From: an uncultured Flavobacterium sp.
GTDB lineage: Bacteria; Bacteroidota; Bacteroidia; Flavobacteriales; Flavobacteriaceae
Reading direction: 5' to 3'
Assembly (NCBI GenBank): GCA_947632215.1
Contig: CANROJ010000004.1
Coordinates: forward strand, 17,188 to 81,187
Length of the DNA: 64,000 nucleotides
Part shown: piece after piece, positions 1 through 8,267 of the stretch
Layout: every line of letters begins with the position of its first letter
Numbering within the stretch: the stretch's first letter is position 1
The notes under the pieces: model-generated
What the model was told of the DNA's origin: nothing
What the model saw: the letters and a program-made list of their open reading frames with translations, nothing else
The model's database searches: none
Made by a program: the position numbers and the translations under genes

Positions 1-551
1 TCTTCTTTGGAATAAAGATACCCTGTTGGGTTTCCTGGATTACAAATTAAGATGGCTTTTGTTTTAGGAGTGATAAGTTTTTCAAACTCACTAATTGCAG
101 GTAAAGCGAAGTTGTCTTCGAATTTACTCATTACAGGAACCACTTCAACGCCGTTACTAGTTGTAAAACCATTGTAGTTTGCATAAAAAGGTTCAGGGAT
201 AATAATTTGGTCATCTTGGTCTAAAATACTTGCAAGTGCAAACATTAAAGCCTCTGATCCACCTGTGGTAATAATAATATCTTGAGCACACACATCTAAA
301 TTGTGCTTTTGGTAATAGGCTGCTAACTTTGTTCTGTAGCTCTCAAATCCTGCAGAATGACTATATTCTAAAATTTCAATATCAGCATCTTTGACTGCTT
401 GAAGTGCAACTTGAGGAGTTTTAATATCAGGTTGTCCAATATTTAAATGAAAGACATGATTTCCTTTTTTCCTTGCAACTTCTGCGAAGGGTACCAATTT
501 TCTAATTGGTGATTCAGGCATGTTTAAGCCTTTTTGAGAAATTTTTGGCAT
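1..551 (-). CDS. Class I/II PLP-dependent aminotransferase, N-terminal part (runs off the window)
   Basis: The minus strand is open from an ATG at 549-551 to the window edge, giving about 183 residues without a stop. The start reads MPKISQKGLNMPESPIRKL and is followed by HLNIGQPDIKTPQ, EYSHSAGFESYR, ITTGGSEALMFAL and ICNPGNPTGYL. These are the usual landmarks of fold-type I aspartate-type aminotransferases: the substrate-loop GQPD, the cofactor-binding TGGSEA and the NPGNPTG segment. The catalytic lysine lies beyond the window, so this part is truncated by the window and not by mutation. The amino-acid substrate cannot be told from the N-terminus. A TACATTTG promoter element lies at 635-642 on the same strand. 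The family call is secure; the exact reaction is open. Confidence 0.85.
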   Translation of the reverse strand, partial: MPKISQKGLNMPESPIRKLVPFAEVARKKGNHVFHLNIGQPDIKTPQVALQAVKDADIEILEYSHSAGFESYRTKLAAYYQKHNLDVCAQDIIITTGGSEALMFALASILDQDDQIIIPEPFYANYNGFTTSNGVEVVPVMSKFEDNFALPAISEFEKLITPKTKAILICNPGNPTGYLYSKE

Positions 552-634
552 ACTTAATAGGTTTAATACTTCAATACTATAGGTAAATTATCAAAACTTT
601 CTTATTGTGTTCTTTACCTACTTATAGTTATGCA

Positions 635-642
635 CAAATGTA
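635..642 (-). promoter_or_regulatory. TAnnTTTG -7 element for the aminotransferase
   Basis: The minus strand reads TACATTTG, an exact match to the Bacteroidota -7 consensus, about 85 bases upstream of the aminotransferase ATG. No strong -33 TTTG was picked out. Confidence 0.45.
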
Positions 643-720
643 TATTATTTTTATGTTATCCGAGTATAAATTCATAAGTAAATAATAAGTTAAATATCAT
701 GTAATACTTAGGTTTTTGGT

Positions 721-728
721 TATTTTTG
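721..728 (+). promoter_or_regulatory. TAnnTTTG -7 element for ccsBA
   Basis: The sequence TATTTTTG matches the Bacteroidota -7 consensus. The TTG at 726 that would give the longest ccsBA frame lies inside this element, so it is not a credible start codon. Transcription would begin a few bases after it, upstream of the ATG at 759. Confidence 0.5.
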
Positions 729-758
729 TTGAATTGTAAAATAATGTATCAACAACTC

Positions 759-3700
759 ATGGACAAAAAAATAATATCTTTCTTTTCTTCCACAAGATTA
801 ATGGCAGTTTTATTTATTGTATTCGCAGTAGCTTTAGCCTTAGGGACCTTTATAGAGGATCGCTATAATACTATTACTGCGCGTATATTAATTTATAACG
901 CTTGGTGGTTTGAACTTATTATGTTACTGTTTTTCTTTAACTTCTTAGGTAATGTAAAAAAATACCGCCTTCTAACAAAAGAGAAATGGGCGACATTAAT
1001 GTTACACGCAGCTTTTATATTTATATTAATAGGAGCAGGTATTACTCGTTATATTAGTTTCGAGGGAATGATGCCAATTAGAGAAGGGGAGACTGCAGAT
1101 AGTATTTATTCCCAAGATACCTTTGTAACTGTAATGGCTGATGGAGAGTATGATGGACAAGTTAGAAGAAGAACTTTTGAGAGAAAAATGTTATTCTCGG
1201 ATTATACACCCAATAAGAATGATTTTACCATAAGCAATGAGTTCAACGGTATTGATTTTCAGGTGGAGTATAAAGACTTCATTATGGGAGCTGTTGAAGA
1301 AATTCAAGAGAATCCACAAGGGGTGAACTTCTTAAAATTAGTAGAAAGTGGAGACGGAGAAAGACACGAACACTTTTTAAAACAAGGTGAGGTAGTAAGT
1401 ATTCACAACGTTTTGTTTGCATACGATAAACCAACTGAGGGAGCAATTAATATTACCGAAGAAGAAGAAGGCTTTTTTATGCAATCTCCTTTTGAGGGAG
1501 ACTTTATGGTTATGGCCGATCAAAGTCAAGGCCATGTGGCTGCTAATGAAAAGCATAGTCTTAACTGGCGTTCTTTATATAATATGGCAGGTACACAATT
1601 TGTATTGCCAGAATTGCCTATTAAAGGAGAGCTAGTTTTAGTTAGCGATGGAGATTACAAAGCTAGACACAATACAGATGCTTTAATAGTTACCGTTAAG
1701 AGCCAAGGCCAGGAGCAAGACGTTACTTTAATTGGTAAAGCTGGTCGAGTTGGAGAACCAGTTAGTATAGAAGTAGGAGATTTAGAGTTTACTTTGATGT
1801 TTGGAAGTAAAATTTATCAAACTCCTTTTCAAATTCGTTTAAATAAATTTATAGCAGCTAAATACCCTGGGACACAGACTAGTTATTCTTCTTTTGAGAG
1901 TCAAGTTACAGTTATTGATGGATCGGAGCAATTTGATGCTAGAATTTATATGAATAATATTTTAGATTATAAGGGATACCGCTTCTTCCAAGCAGAATTC
2001 GATCGCGATGAAAAGGGAACAGTATTATCTGCCAACCACGATTTCTGGGGAACTTGGATTACTTATTTTGGTTACACCTTCTTATATATTGGTATGTTAG
2101 CTATTTTATTTGATAAAAATACTCGCTTTGGAGACTTACGTAGAAAATTAGATAAAGTAAGACAAAAGAAAGCTTCTTTACTTACGTTACTAGTTCTTTT
2201 ATTTTCAAGTGTTGCTTTTAGTCAGCATGATCACCAAAGCCCACTTCGCCCAGCGCCAGTTGTTATTGATTCTTTGATTAAAAGTACGGCAATTGCCCCA
2301 GAACATGCGGCAAAATTTGGAGAGCTTGTAATTCAGGATTACGGTGGGAGAATGAAGCCTATTAATACTTTTGCTTCAGAGCTTTTAAGAAAGGTATATA
2401 AAAAGGAATCTTATCAAGGATTAACTCCTGATCAGGTTTTTCTATCTATTACACAGTTCACCGTTGCTCAGCAAATTCAAGGAGCTCCTAACTATTGGTA
2501 TTTTGCACCAATTATTTCTCTTCCTAGAGGAAATGAGAAAATGACTCAAATCTTAGGTCTTCCTAGTGGAACTAAATACGCTACATTTATGGATTTCTTT
2601 GATGATCAAGGGAACTATAAATTAACCGATGTAGTTGAGGATGCTAATCACACACCTATTAAGAGTCAATTTGAAAAAGACTTTCTTGATATGGATGGTA
2701 AAATGGCTTTGTTAAATGCAGCTTTTACCACTCGTATTCTAACTATATTCCCAATTCCTGGGGATGAAAATAACAAATGGGTTTCTCCATTAGAAATCAA
2801 TGAGTCCGGTCTTACGGCTATGGATTCAGTGTTTACTAAGAGTATTTTACCAAGAATGTATGTTCCTGCTTTATTTCAAGCAAAGGAGACTGGAGATTAT
2901 ACTAAGGCAAATGAGTTTTTATCTCACATAAAGACCTTCCAACAAACCATGGGTAAAGAGGTAATGCCTACTCAAAGAAATATTGAGTTTGAGATTTTAT
3001 ACAACGAGTATGATATTTTCAAGACTCTTTATTCTTATTATATGATGGTAGCGGTATTTATGTTTGTTTTCATTATTGCCGATATTATTAAACCCAATAG
3101 AATTAGTAAGCTTCTAGTGAAAATTCTTACCGTAGGGGTAATTATTCTATTTATAATCCATACCATGGGACTTGGAGTACGTTGGTATGTTTCTGGTCAC
3201 GCACCATGGAGTGATGCTTACGAATCTGTGATATATGTGGCTTGGGCTACGGCATTATTCGGATTGTATTTTGGACGCAAGAGTGAACTTACCATTGCAT
3301 CTACTTCCTTTGTGGTAGGTATGATTCTATGGGGAGCGCATTTAAATTATATGGATCCTTCGATTGCTAACTTACAACCGGTATTAAACTCTTATTGGTT
3401 AATTATTCACGTTGCGGTAATTGTAGCTAGTTACGGACCATTTACCCTAGGAATGATCTTAGGTATTGTGTCTTTACTGTTAATGATCTTCACTAATAGT
3501 AAGAACAAGGCTAAGATGGATTTAAATATCAAAGAGTTAACTTATATAAACGAGATGGCTCTTACAGTAGGTCTAGTTCTGTTGACCATAGGTAACTTCT
3601 TAGGAGGTCAATGGGCCAATGAGAGCTGGGGAAGATACTGGGGATGGGATCCAAAGGAAACTTGGGCTTTAATTAGTATTATGGTTTATGCCTTTGTTAT

Positions 3701-3938
3701 TCACGCTCGTTTTGTACCGGCTTTAAGAGGAACTTGGATATTCAACGTATTTAGTGTTTTTGCCTTCTATTCTATTATGATGACATATTTCGGTGTTAAC
3801 TTCTATTTAAGTGGACTACACTCTTATGCACAAGGAGAACAGGTAATCACCCCATCGATTGTATGGTACTCTTTAGGTTTCTGTGTTTTATTAAGTACTG
3901 CAGCTTATTTTGGTTACCGAAAACACTACAAAAAATAA
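759..3938 (+). CDS. ccsBA: Fused cytochrome c maturation (heme lyase) protein CcsBA
   Basis: This is a system II cytochrome c synthase that exports heme and attaches it to apocytochromes on the periplasmic side of the inner membrane. The first half is ResB/CcsB-like, with membrane helices near residues 10-110 (after STRLMAVLF) and a large periplasmic domain. A hydrophobic segment near the middle ends in VAFSQHDHQSP. The second half is CcsA/ResC-like with several helices, the tryptophan-rich heme motif WGRYWGWDPKETWALI, and candidate heme histidines in SGHAPWSDAYE, LIIHVAV and VIHARF. Fusion of the two halves is normal in Bacteroidota. I start it at the ATG at 759 (MDKKIISFF, 1059 residues), because the longer frame opens inside a promoter element; an ATG at 744 is also possible. 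A strong terminator follows. Confidence 0.93.
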   Translation: MDKKIISFFSSTRLMAVLFIVFAVALALGTFIEDRYNTITARILIYNAWWFELIMLLFFFNFLGNVKKYRLLTKEKWATLMLHAAFIFILIGAGITRYISFEGMMPIREGETADSIYSQDTFVTVMADGEYDGQVRRRTFERKMLFSDYTPNKNDFTISNEFNGIDFQVEYKDFIMGAVEEIQENPQGVNFLKLVESGDGERHEHFLKQGEVVSIHNVLFAYDKPTEGAINITEEEEGFFMQSPFEGDFMVMADQSQGHVAANEKHSLNWRSLYNMAGTQFVLPELPIKGELVLVSDGDYKARHNTDALIVTVKSQGQEQDVTLIGKAGRVGEPVSIEVGDLEFTLMFGSKIYQTPFQIRLNKFIAAKYPGTQTSYSSFESQVTVIDGSEQFDARIYMNNILDYKGYRFFQAEFDRDEKGTVLSANHDFWGTWITYFGYTFLYIGMLAILFDKNTRFGDLRRKLDKVRQKKASLLTLLVLLFSSVAFSQHDHQSPLRPAPVVIDSLIKSTAIAPEHAAKFGELVIQDYGGRMKPINTFASELLRKVYKKESYQGLTPDQVFLSITQFTVAQQIQGAPNYWYFAPIISLPRGNEKMTQILGLPSGTKYATFMDFFDDQGNYKLTDVVEDANHTPIKSQFEKDFLDMDGKMALLNAAFTTRILTIFPIPGDENNKWVSPLEINESGLTAMDSVFTKSILPRMYVPALFQAKETGDYTKANEFLSHIKTFQQTMGKEVMPTQRNIEFEILYNEYDIFKTLYSYYMMVAVFMFVFIIADIIKPNRISKLLVKILTVGVIILFIIHTMGLGVRWYVSGHAPWSDAYESVIYVAWATALFGLYFGRKSELTIASTSFVVGMILWGAHLNYMDPSIANLQPVLNSYWLIIHVAVIVASYGPFTLGMILGIVSLLLMIFTNSKNKAKMDLNIKELTYINEMALTVGLVLLTIGNFLGGQWANESWGRYWGWDPKETWALISIMVYAFVIHARFVPALRGTWIFNVFSVFAFYSIMMTYFGVNFYLSGLHSYAQGEQVITPSIVWYSLGFCVLLSTAAYFGYRKHYKK

Positions 3939-3966
3939 TAGTTAGTTTTTCTTATAAAAAAACTAA

Positions 3967-4010
3967 GAGGGGCCGTCTCAATTTTTATTGAGACGGCCTC
4001 TTTATTTTAT
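3967..4010 (+). terminator. Rho-independent terminator after ccsBA
   Basis: A GC-rich stem GAGGGGCCGTCTCAA pairs with TTGAGACGGCCTC across a short T-rich loop and is followed by a T-rich run. Confidence 0.9.
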
Positions 4011-4093
4011 CTAACCAAGAGTTTATTACTAGATATAATTAACATTTTGTATCTTTCAGAGAAACTTAGTACATCATAAAGAAAATAATTTAA

Positions 4094-4355
4094 ATCTTAT
4101 GGTTGTTCTTTTCTCTATTTGCTTGTTCAAAAGATGAGATAGATTATCAAGCATCCAAACCAAATTCTAAACACCCCTAGGTATAGTTTAGAAATAATTA
4201 CTTCTGAGGCTATTACAGAAATCTCCTTTTGGTGTATTCTGTGCAAACTTATGTTTGTTTCTATAGAAGAATTAATTATAAGTAACTGTGAGACTGAAAG
4301 TGTTGTTTATGATTATAGTCACAGTCCTAGCAAAAACAATATTATATTAAATTAA
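4094..4355 (+). pseudogene. Decayed lipoprotein gene
   Basis: No intact frame exists here. One frame reads ILWLFFSLFACSKDEIDYQ, which looks like a lipoprotein signal peptide with the lipobox FAC followed by SKDE. It is preceded by an in-frame stop and no usable start, and ends at TAG after about 30 codons. The same frame then reopens as RYSLEIITSEAITEISFW and continues to a TAA at 4353-4355. The pattern fits a small lipoprotein gene that has lost its start and gained at least one stop. No family was recognised. Confidence 0.5.
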
Positions 4356-4435
4356 ATAGTGATTAACTCGATGTTAATCTAAATACAATTTAAACATTAA
4401 TACATAAAACATTATATGTAACCATATTTAGAAAG

Positions 4436-4747
4436 ATGGATTTTGTGGATGCGTTTGATATTGGTGATCAGGGAACTTTAAAGATAGAGTTTCCTGAAAT
4501 TTTTGAAGTATATGTGATATGGTAGCGCATCTTACGAGCATCATATATTGCTAATAAATATATCAATAACGATTAAAGCTTTAAAAGATTTTGCTTCATC
4601 ATATTTTAAAGAATATTACCAAGCTTTAGCTTGGACTGGACTAGAAGACACTGAAACTTACGATAAGCTTCCACAAGCCAAAAAAGATAAATTAAAAAAG
4701 ATTTCTTCGATTGTATAAAAAACAGTCCTAAAGCGGATTGTAAATAG
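4436..4747 (+). pseudogene. Remnant of a polymorphic-toxin C-terminus with several frameshifts
   Basis: The reading frame changes several times, but the pieces line up as one protein tail. They are YEHHI (4533-4547), then ANKYINND (4550-4573), then IKALKDFASSYFKEYYQALAW and TGLEDTETYDKLPQAKKDK in another frame, then DFFDCIKNSPKADCK before TAG at 4745-4747. From memory, tails of the form YEHxx-ANKYI-LKxF-YYxALAWxGLxxT end many Rhs-associated or secreted metallopeptidase-like toxins of flavobacteria; this is recollection, not a database match. An ATG frame at 4436-4525 (MDFVDAFDIGDQGT...) may belong to the same gene. At least two frameshifts make it non-functional. The next gene starts 8 bases after its stop, the spacing expected of a toxin-immunity pair. 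Confidence 0.5.
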
Positions 4748-4755
4748 TTTGGATT

Positions 4756-5175
4756 ATGTGTAAAAAAATTATTTTAATACTTTGTATATTACTAAGCCCA
4801 CTTGTATTTTCTCAAACCATAATAAAAGATACCATTATAGTTGATTTAACACAAAGTAAGGATCATCGTTATAAGATTCGTAATGAGAATTCGTATTGGG
4901 AAATTGCTATAAAAGTTTCCTCGTATAAAACTGAAATTTACAGATTTGACCTAGAGGAAGAAGTAAATATTAGTGTAGAAAAATTATTATCACCTTTGGA
5001 ATTTGATAATTTTATTCTTGACCTATATCATAACGCATACCCTAATAGAGAGTTTGACATGGGCAGGATGTATGCAGGTAATTTAGACTTCACAAACTTG
5101 TTTATAAAAGTAAATATAGACAATGTAACAAAATACTTCAAAGTTAAATTTAGTATGAGCGTCATAACTATTTAA
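4756..5175 (+). CDS. Small secreted protein, possible orphan immunity protein
   Basis: This is a 139-residue protein with a clear signal peptide (MCKKIILILCILLSPLVFSQ, cleavage after SQ likely). The mature part is about 120 residues, rich in Asp, Lys and beta-type alternation, with no motif I recognise. It starts 8 bases downstream of the decayed toxin-like remnant and is intact, while everything around it has decayed. Position, size and export signal would suit an immunity protein for a periplasm-acting toxin, but that role is an inference from context only. A terminator follows about 25 bases after the stop. Confidence 0.6.
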   Translation: MCKKIILILCILLSPLVFSQTIIKDTIIVDLTQSKDHRYKIRNENSYWEIAIKVSSYKTEIYRFDLEEEVNISVEKLLSPLEFDNFILDLYHNAYPNREFDMGRMYAGNLDFTNLFIKVNIDNVTKYFKVKFSMSVITI

Positions 5176-5197
5176 ATGCGAGTCAACAATAATTTTA

Positions 5198-5234
5198 AGA
5201 TTCTGCTTAGACTAGAACTAAGCAGAATTTTTTC
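5198..5234 (+). terminator. Terminator after the small secreted protein
   Basis: GATTCTGCTTAG pairs with CTAAGCAGAAT across a 7-base loop, followed by a run of T residues. Confidence 0.75.
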
Positions 5235-5239
5235 TATAA

Positions 5240-5515
5240 TCACTTCACCAAATCCATGTGCTCAGTAATTACCTCTTTATTTATTGCATCATTTTTTCGT
5301 AACTGACTAAGCACCAAATTTTCTTATTCTTGCATCTTTGATGGATCCACAAAAGCATTTCCAAACTTATCAGCCAACAGTAAAGCTTTTTCTTTAGCCA
5401 TGTTAGTATATTTTTCTAGATTTGAGAAAACAATAGTATGAACAAATAATAAAAGTCTTCGGAGTGTTAAGCATATTAGCATGTATGAATTCATGTAACA
5501 GTATAGGTCTAAGCT
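5240..5515 (-). pseudogene. Decayed gene with an HEFIH motif, possible metallopeptidase remnant
   Basis: On the minus strand a frame reads RPILLHEFIHANMLNTPKTF (HEFIH at 5481-5495). After a frame change it continues as HTIVFSNLEKYTNMAKEKAL and LLADKFGNAFVDPSKMQE to a TAA at 5324-5326, and then reopens in the same frame as ENLVLSQLRKNDAINKEVIT to a TGA at 5240-5242. HExxH is the zinc site of zincin peptidases. The continuous protein-like sequence on either side of one nonsense codon and one frameshift shows a broken gene, not random open frame. Upstream, towards 5640, only scraps remain. Which peptidase family it belonged to cannot be said. Confidence 0.5.
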
Positions 5516-5866
5516 AAAATTTTAAAAAGACGAAAAAATAGAAACACATCTATTTTTAATATCTTTTACATTAGAGCTAGAGTCCGTTGTAATTTCAATC
5601 CATATTACGTATTGGGAATGTCCAATGCAAAATCTAAAGGGTAATCCTATATTGCTACAAAGCACTTACGGGGTTTTTTAAAATAGCTCAAAATTCATAG
5701 GCCTATTATTTTCTAAGGCTACACAAGAGAATTTATATCTAATAAGTATACTCTTTTTTCTAATGCGTAATGTGGGTTTAATCTCTATGTTGGAGAGTTC
5801 CACTTTATACGCTCTTTTATAATCTGTGAAAAACACTCTTTGTACAATACCCAAAAAGCTAAGTTT
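5516..5866. other. Non-coding or decayed spacer
   Basis: There is no intact gene here. On the minus strand the frame that continues past the dioxygenase stop codon stays open for about 60 codons (for example FFTDYKRAYKVELSNIEIKP) to a TAA near 5680. This may be a further scrap of decayed coding DNA or chance. Confidence 0.4.
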
Positions 5867-6730
5867 TTAAACTTTGTCAATCTTTACCGATAGCATATTT
5901 AAAGAGCCTCCAGCAAATCCATCGTTAAATAAAACCGGAGCTTCATCCTTCTCTTGTAAGGCTAAAGTGTATATAAGAGGCATATAATGTTCTGGAGTGG
6001 GAACTGCCATTTGAAAATCTATTCCCTGTTTGTCATAGTTGATTAGATCTTGATGATTTCCATCAAGAATATATTTTTTTATCTTTTCATTGGCCGATGC
6101 AGCCCAATCTAGTGCAAATTCAGAATCATTCATTTTACCCCAAACTACTTGTCTTAAATTGTGAACAGTATTACCGCTTCCGATAATTAAAACTCCTTTT
6201 CTTCTTAAAGCGGCCAACTGTTTTGCTAAGTCATAGTGATAAGATGCTTTTTGAGTATAGTCTATACTCATTTGTACTATGGGAATATCAGCATTTGGGT
6301 ACAAGAATTTGGCCACCGTCCAACATCCGTGATCTAGTCCCCACTCATGGGTTAGGTGCACATCTGTACTTGTGATAATCTCGCTAGTTTGTTTGGCTAG
6401 TTCAGGACTTCCTGGCGCTGGGTATTGTACGTCGAACAAGGCTTGAGGGAAACCTCCAAAATCGTGAATAGTCTGCGGGTGAGCCATCGAGGTTACATAA
6501 GTACCTTTAGTTTCCCAATGGGCAGAAATACAAAGTATTGCTGTAGGCTTTGGCAATGTCTTAGATATTTTTTCAAAGCCTCGAGTGAAAGTATTGTCCT
6601 CTATTGCATTCATAGGACTTCCATGACCTAAAAAAAGAACAGGCATTCTTTGGGTAGGCCCCAGTTTATCCGTTATTTTATGTAGTTCATTTAATTTCGA
6701 AGCAGGTGTATCTAAAGAAAATAGTGTCAT
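5867..6730 (-). CDS. ygiD: DODA-type extradiol ring-opening dioxygenase (YgiD family)
   Basis: This 287-residue cytoplasmic enzyme belongs to the LigB-like extradiol dioxygenases; the E. coli relative YgiD opens the ring of 4,5-DOPA. The metal-site histidines are visible in FLGHGSPMNA (about residue 35), ISAHWETKG (about 87), GLDHGCWTV and SGNTVHNLRQ. Other family landmarks are DFGGFPQALFDVQYPAPGSPEL and VPTPEHYMPL near the C-terminus. Length is a little above the bacterial norm because of about 28 extra residues before MPVLFLGHG. The gene stands alone, with decayed DNA downstream and a 460-base spacer upstream. The family is certain; the natural substrate here is not known. Confidence 0.9.
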   Translation of the reverse strand: MTLFSLDTPASKLNELHKITDKLGPTQRMPVLFLGHGSPMNAIEDNTFTRGFEKISKTLPKPTAILCISAHWETKGTYVTSMAHPQTIHDFGGFPQALFDVQYPAPGSPELAKQTSEIITSTDVHLTHEWGLDHGCWTVAKFLYPNADIPIVQMSIDYTQKASYHYDLAKQLAALRRKGVLIIGSGNTVHNLRQVVWGKMNDSEFALDWAASANEKIKKYILDGNHQDLINYDKQGIDFQMAVPTPEHYMPLIYTLALQEKDEAPVLFNDGFAGGSLNMLSVKIDKV

Positions 6731-7112
6731 AATTTTTATAAATATTTTTGTTGTTTGTAATTTCTGCTACCCATCTATTTAGTTTCACTCTATTAAAAAG
6801 GGTAGTGCTAGGAAAAATTACTGTAGCTGAAAACTTTACTTAAAGTAAGATATTAAGCATATATACTGTTAAGTCTCTATAGTATAAAAGTACAAAATTT
6901 ACCACAATCCACCGTTTTATATCTTCAAAAAGTAGGTGCTAAACTGCTCTGAGGCTGGTTTTATGATCTTAATGCCCTTGGTTTAACAATGTTTAACAAA
7001 CTCCTTGCCTTTACTTTAGATTTATAACAGAACAGGGTATCTGGAGGGTCTGCTGGTACACTTTATGGTTTTAAAATAGTTTTTGCTACGTCATTTTATT
7101 TTTAAGTTCAGA
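6731..7112. other. Intergenic region without a recognised gene
   Basis: AT-rich, with frequent stops in all frames. I see no RNA motif and no clear TAnnTTTG element for the dioxygenase gene. Confidence 0.5.
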
Positions 7113-7162
7113 TGAAAAAAAAACAGGATAAATCTAGTTTTACACTTCGATTTATCCTGTTT
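7113..7162 (-). terminator. Terminator after the ZIP transporter gene
   Basis: On the minus strand AAACAGGATAAATC pairs with GATTTATCCTGTTT across a 14-base loop and runs into a string of T residues. Confidence 0.85.
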
Positions 7163-7189
7163 GTATTGGGTGTTGTTTACTGGGAGTAT

Positions 7190-7891
7190 TTACGCGAAAT
7201 AAGCCAGTATTACTCCGGATATAATAGCTATTAGCTTGTTTATGTTAAAGGAGTGATCTTCATTACTCTCAAAGATAATAGTAGAGGAGATGTGAAATAG
7301 TATTCCTACAACTATAGCTGAAATTTCTGAGTAGTAAGTATTTAAAAAAGACACATTAGTAGAAATTAGAGTACCTAATGGAGTCATTAATGCAAAGATT
7401 ACCATACAAAATAAGATGGTTCTTCTTTTCATTTGTCCTTCTATGAAGAAGGCTGTTAAAATAACAGCAATAGGCAAGTGGTGTATACCAATGCCTAAGG
7501 CTAACTCTTGATGTTTACTCAAAGGCATTCCTTCTAAAAGCGCATGTATACACAAGCTTATAAACAAAAGCCATGGGATTTTGTCAAATTTATCATGTAT
7601 GTGTACATGACCGTGTTCGGCTCCTTTAGAAAAGTATTCTAGAATAATTTGGAATACTATACCTATCATTATAAATATACCTATAAGGTTCTTTTCATGA
7701 CTATGCCCATGATCACTTACCTCATGGGAATGATGGTAAACCTCTGGAAGTAGGTGTGTAACGGTAATAGTTAATAGAAATGAACCACTAAAGGCCATTA
7801 ATAACTTAATGTGTTTTTTGTTTTTTGGTTGAAAGATAGTGGCAACTAAGTAACCTAGTATAACCGAGAAAAAGGGTATTATAAAAACCAT
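7190..7891 (-). CDS. ZIP family divalent metal transporter
   Basis: This 233-residue inner-membrane protein has about seven or eight hydrophobic helices. A histidine-rich cytoplasmic stretch (VYHHSHEVSDHGHSHEKN, about residues 50-67) and a second HGHVHIHDK lie between early helices, as in zinc and iron ZIP carriers. The metal-binding helix motifs are present as SLCIHALLEGMPL and GIGIHHLPIAVILTAFFIEG, with the typical HxxxEG-type pattern. It probably takes up zinc or a related divalent metal. The gene is monocistronic: it has its own terminator and about 370 bases upstream that hold two weak inverted repeats but no obvious metal-regulator site. Confidence 0.88.
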   Translation of the reverse strand: MVFIIPFFSVILGYLVATIFQPKNKKHIKLLMAFSGSFLLTITVTHLLPEVYHHSHEVSDHGHSHEKNLIGIFIMIGIVFQIILEYFSKGAEHGHVHIHDKFDKIPWLLFISLCIHALLEGMPLSKHQELALGIGIHHLPIAVILTAFFIEGQMKRRTILFCMVIFALMTPLGTLISTNVSFLNTYYSEISAIVVGILFHISSTIIFESNEDHSFNINKLIAIISGVILAYFA

Positions 7892-8203
7892 GGGCTAATT
7901 GAAAATCATAATTAAATGTTCGAAGTCTTTAGGGTGAAATTTTCTTAGATTATAACACTAAAAAGCATATAAAACACACAGGTCAGCCTCCCGTTATTTT
8001 TTAAACCTTGTAGTAGTATCGCTTAACTTTTTCACTTTATATAGAGGTTTTTTAACCTATAAAACAATTAGTGTTTTTTTGATAATAAAACCGTTATTAT
8101 ATTTTTTTGTAATTTTAATACTAGCAAGTAAGTGTTAAACCTGTTTTAAGCTATGCTTTTGCATGTTTTGGCATACTTTTACTTTAATTTTTTTATTAGC
8201 CTA
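7892..8203. other. Intergenic region between the zip and rlmL-like genes
   Basis: No gene seen. It holds a small inverted repeat AGGTTTTTTAACCT (8044-8057). A TAAATTTG element lies on the minus strand just beyond its right end (8204-8211), which would give the ZIP gene a leader of about 300 bases if used. Confidence 0.4.
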
Positions 8204-8214
8204 CAAATTTACTC

Positions 8215-8222
8215 TATTTTTG
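8215..8222 (+). promoter_or_regulatory. TAnnTTTG -7 element for the rlmL-like gene
   Basis: TATTTTTG lies 46 bases upstream of the ATG at 8268. The longest frame would start at 8163, upstream of this element, which argues for the downstream start. Confidence 0.5.
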
Positions 8223-8267
8223 CGTAATAAAAACAGTAAACAAATTATTCCTTATATATTTATTGAG

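Noticed and set aside
8163..8267. Hydrophobic N-terminal extension of the RlmL-like protein
   Set aside because: It begins upstream of a TATTTTTG element and does not occur in the family; the ATG at 8268 fits.
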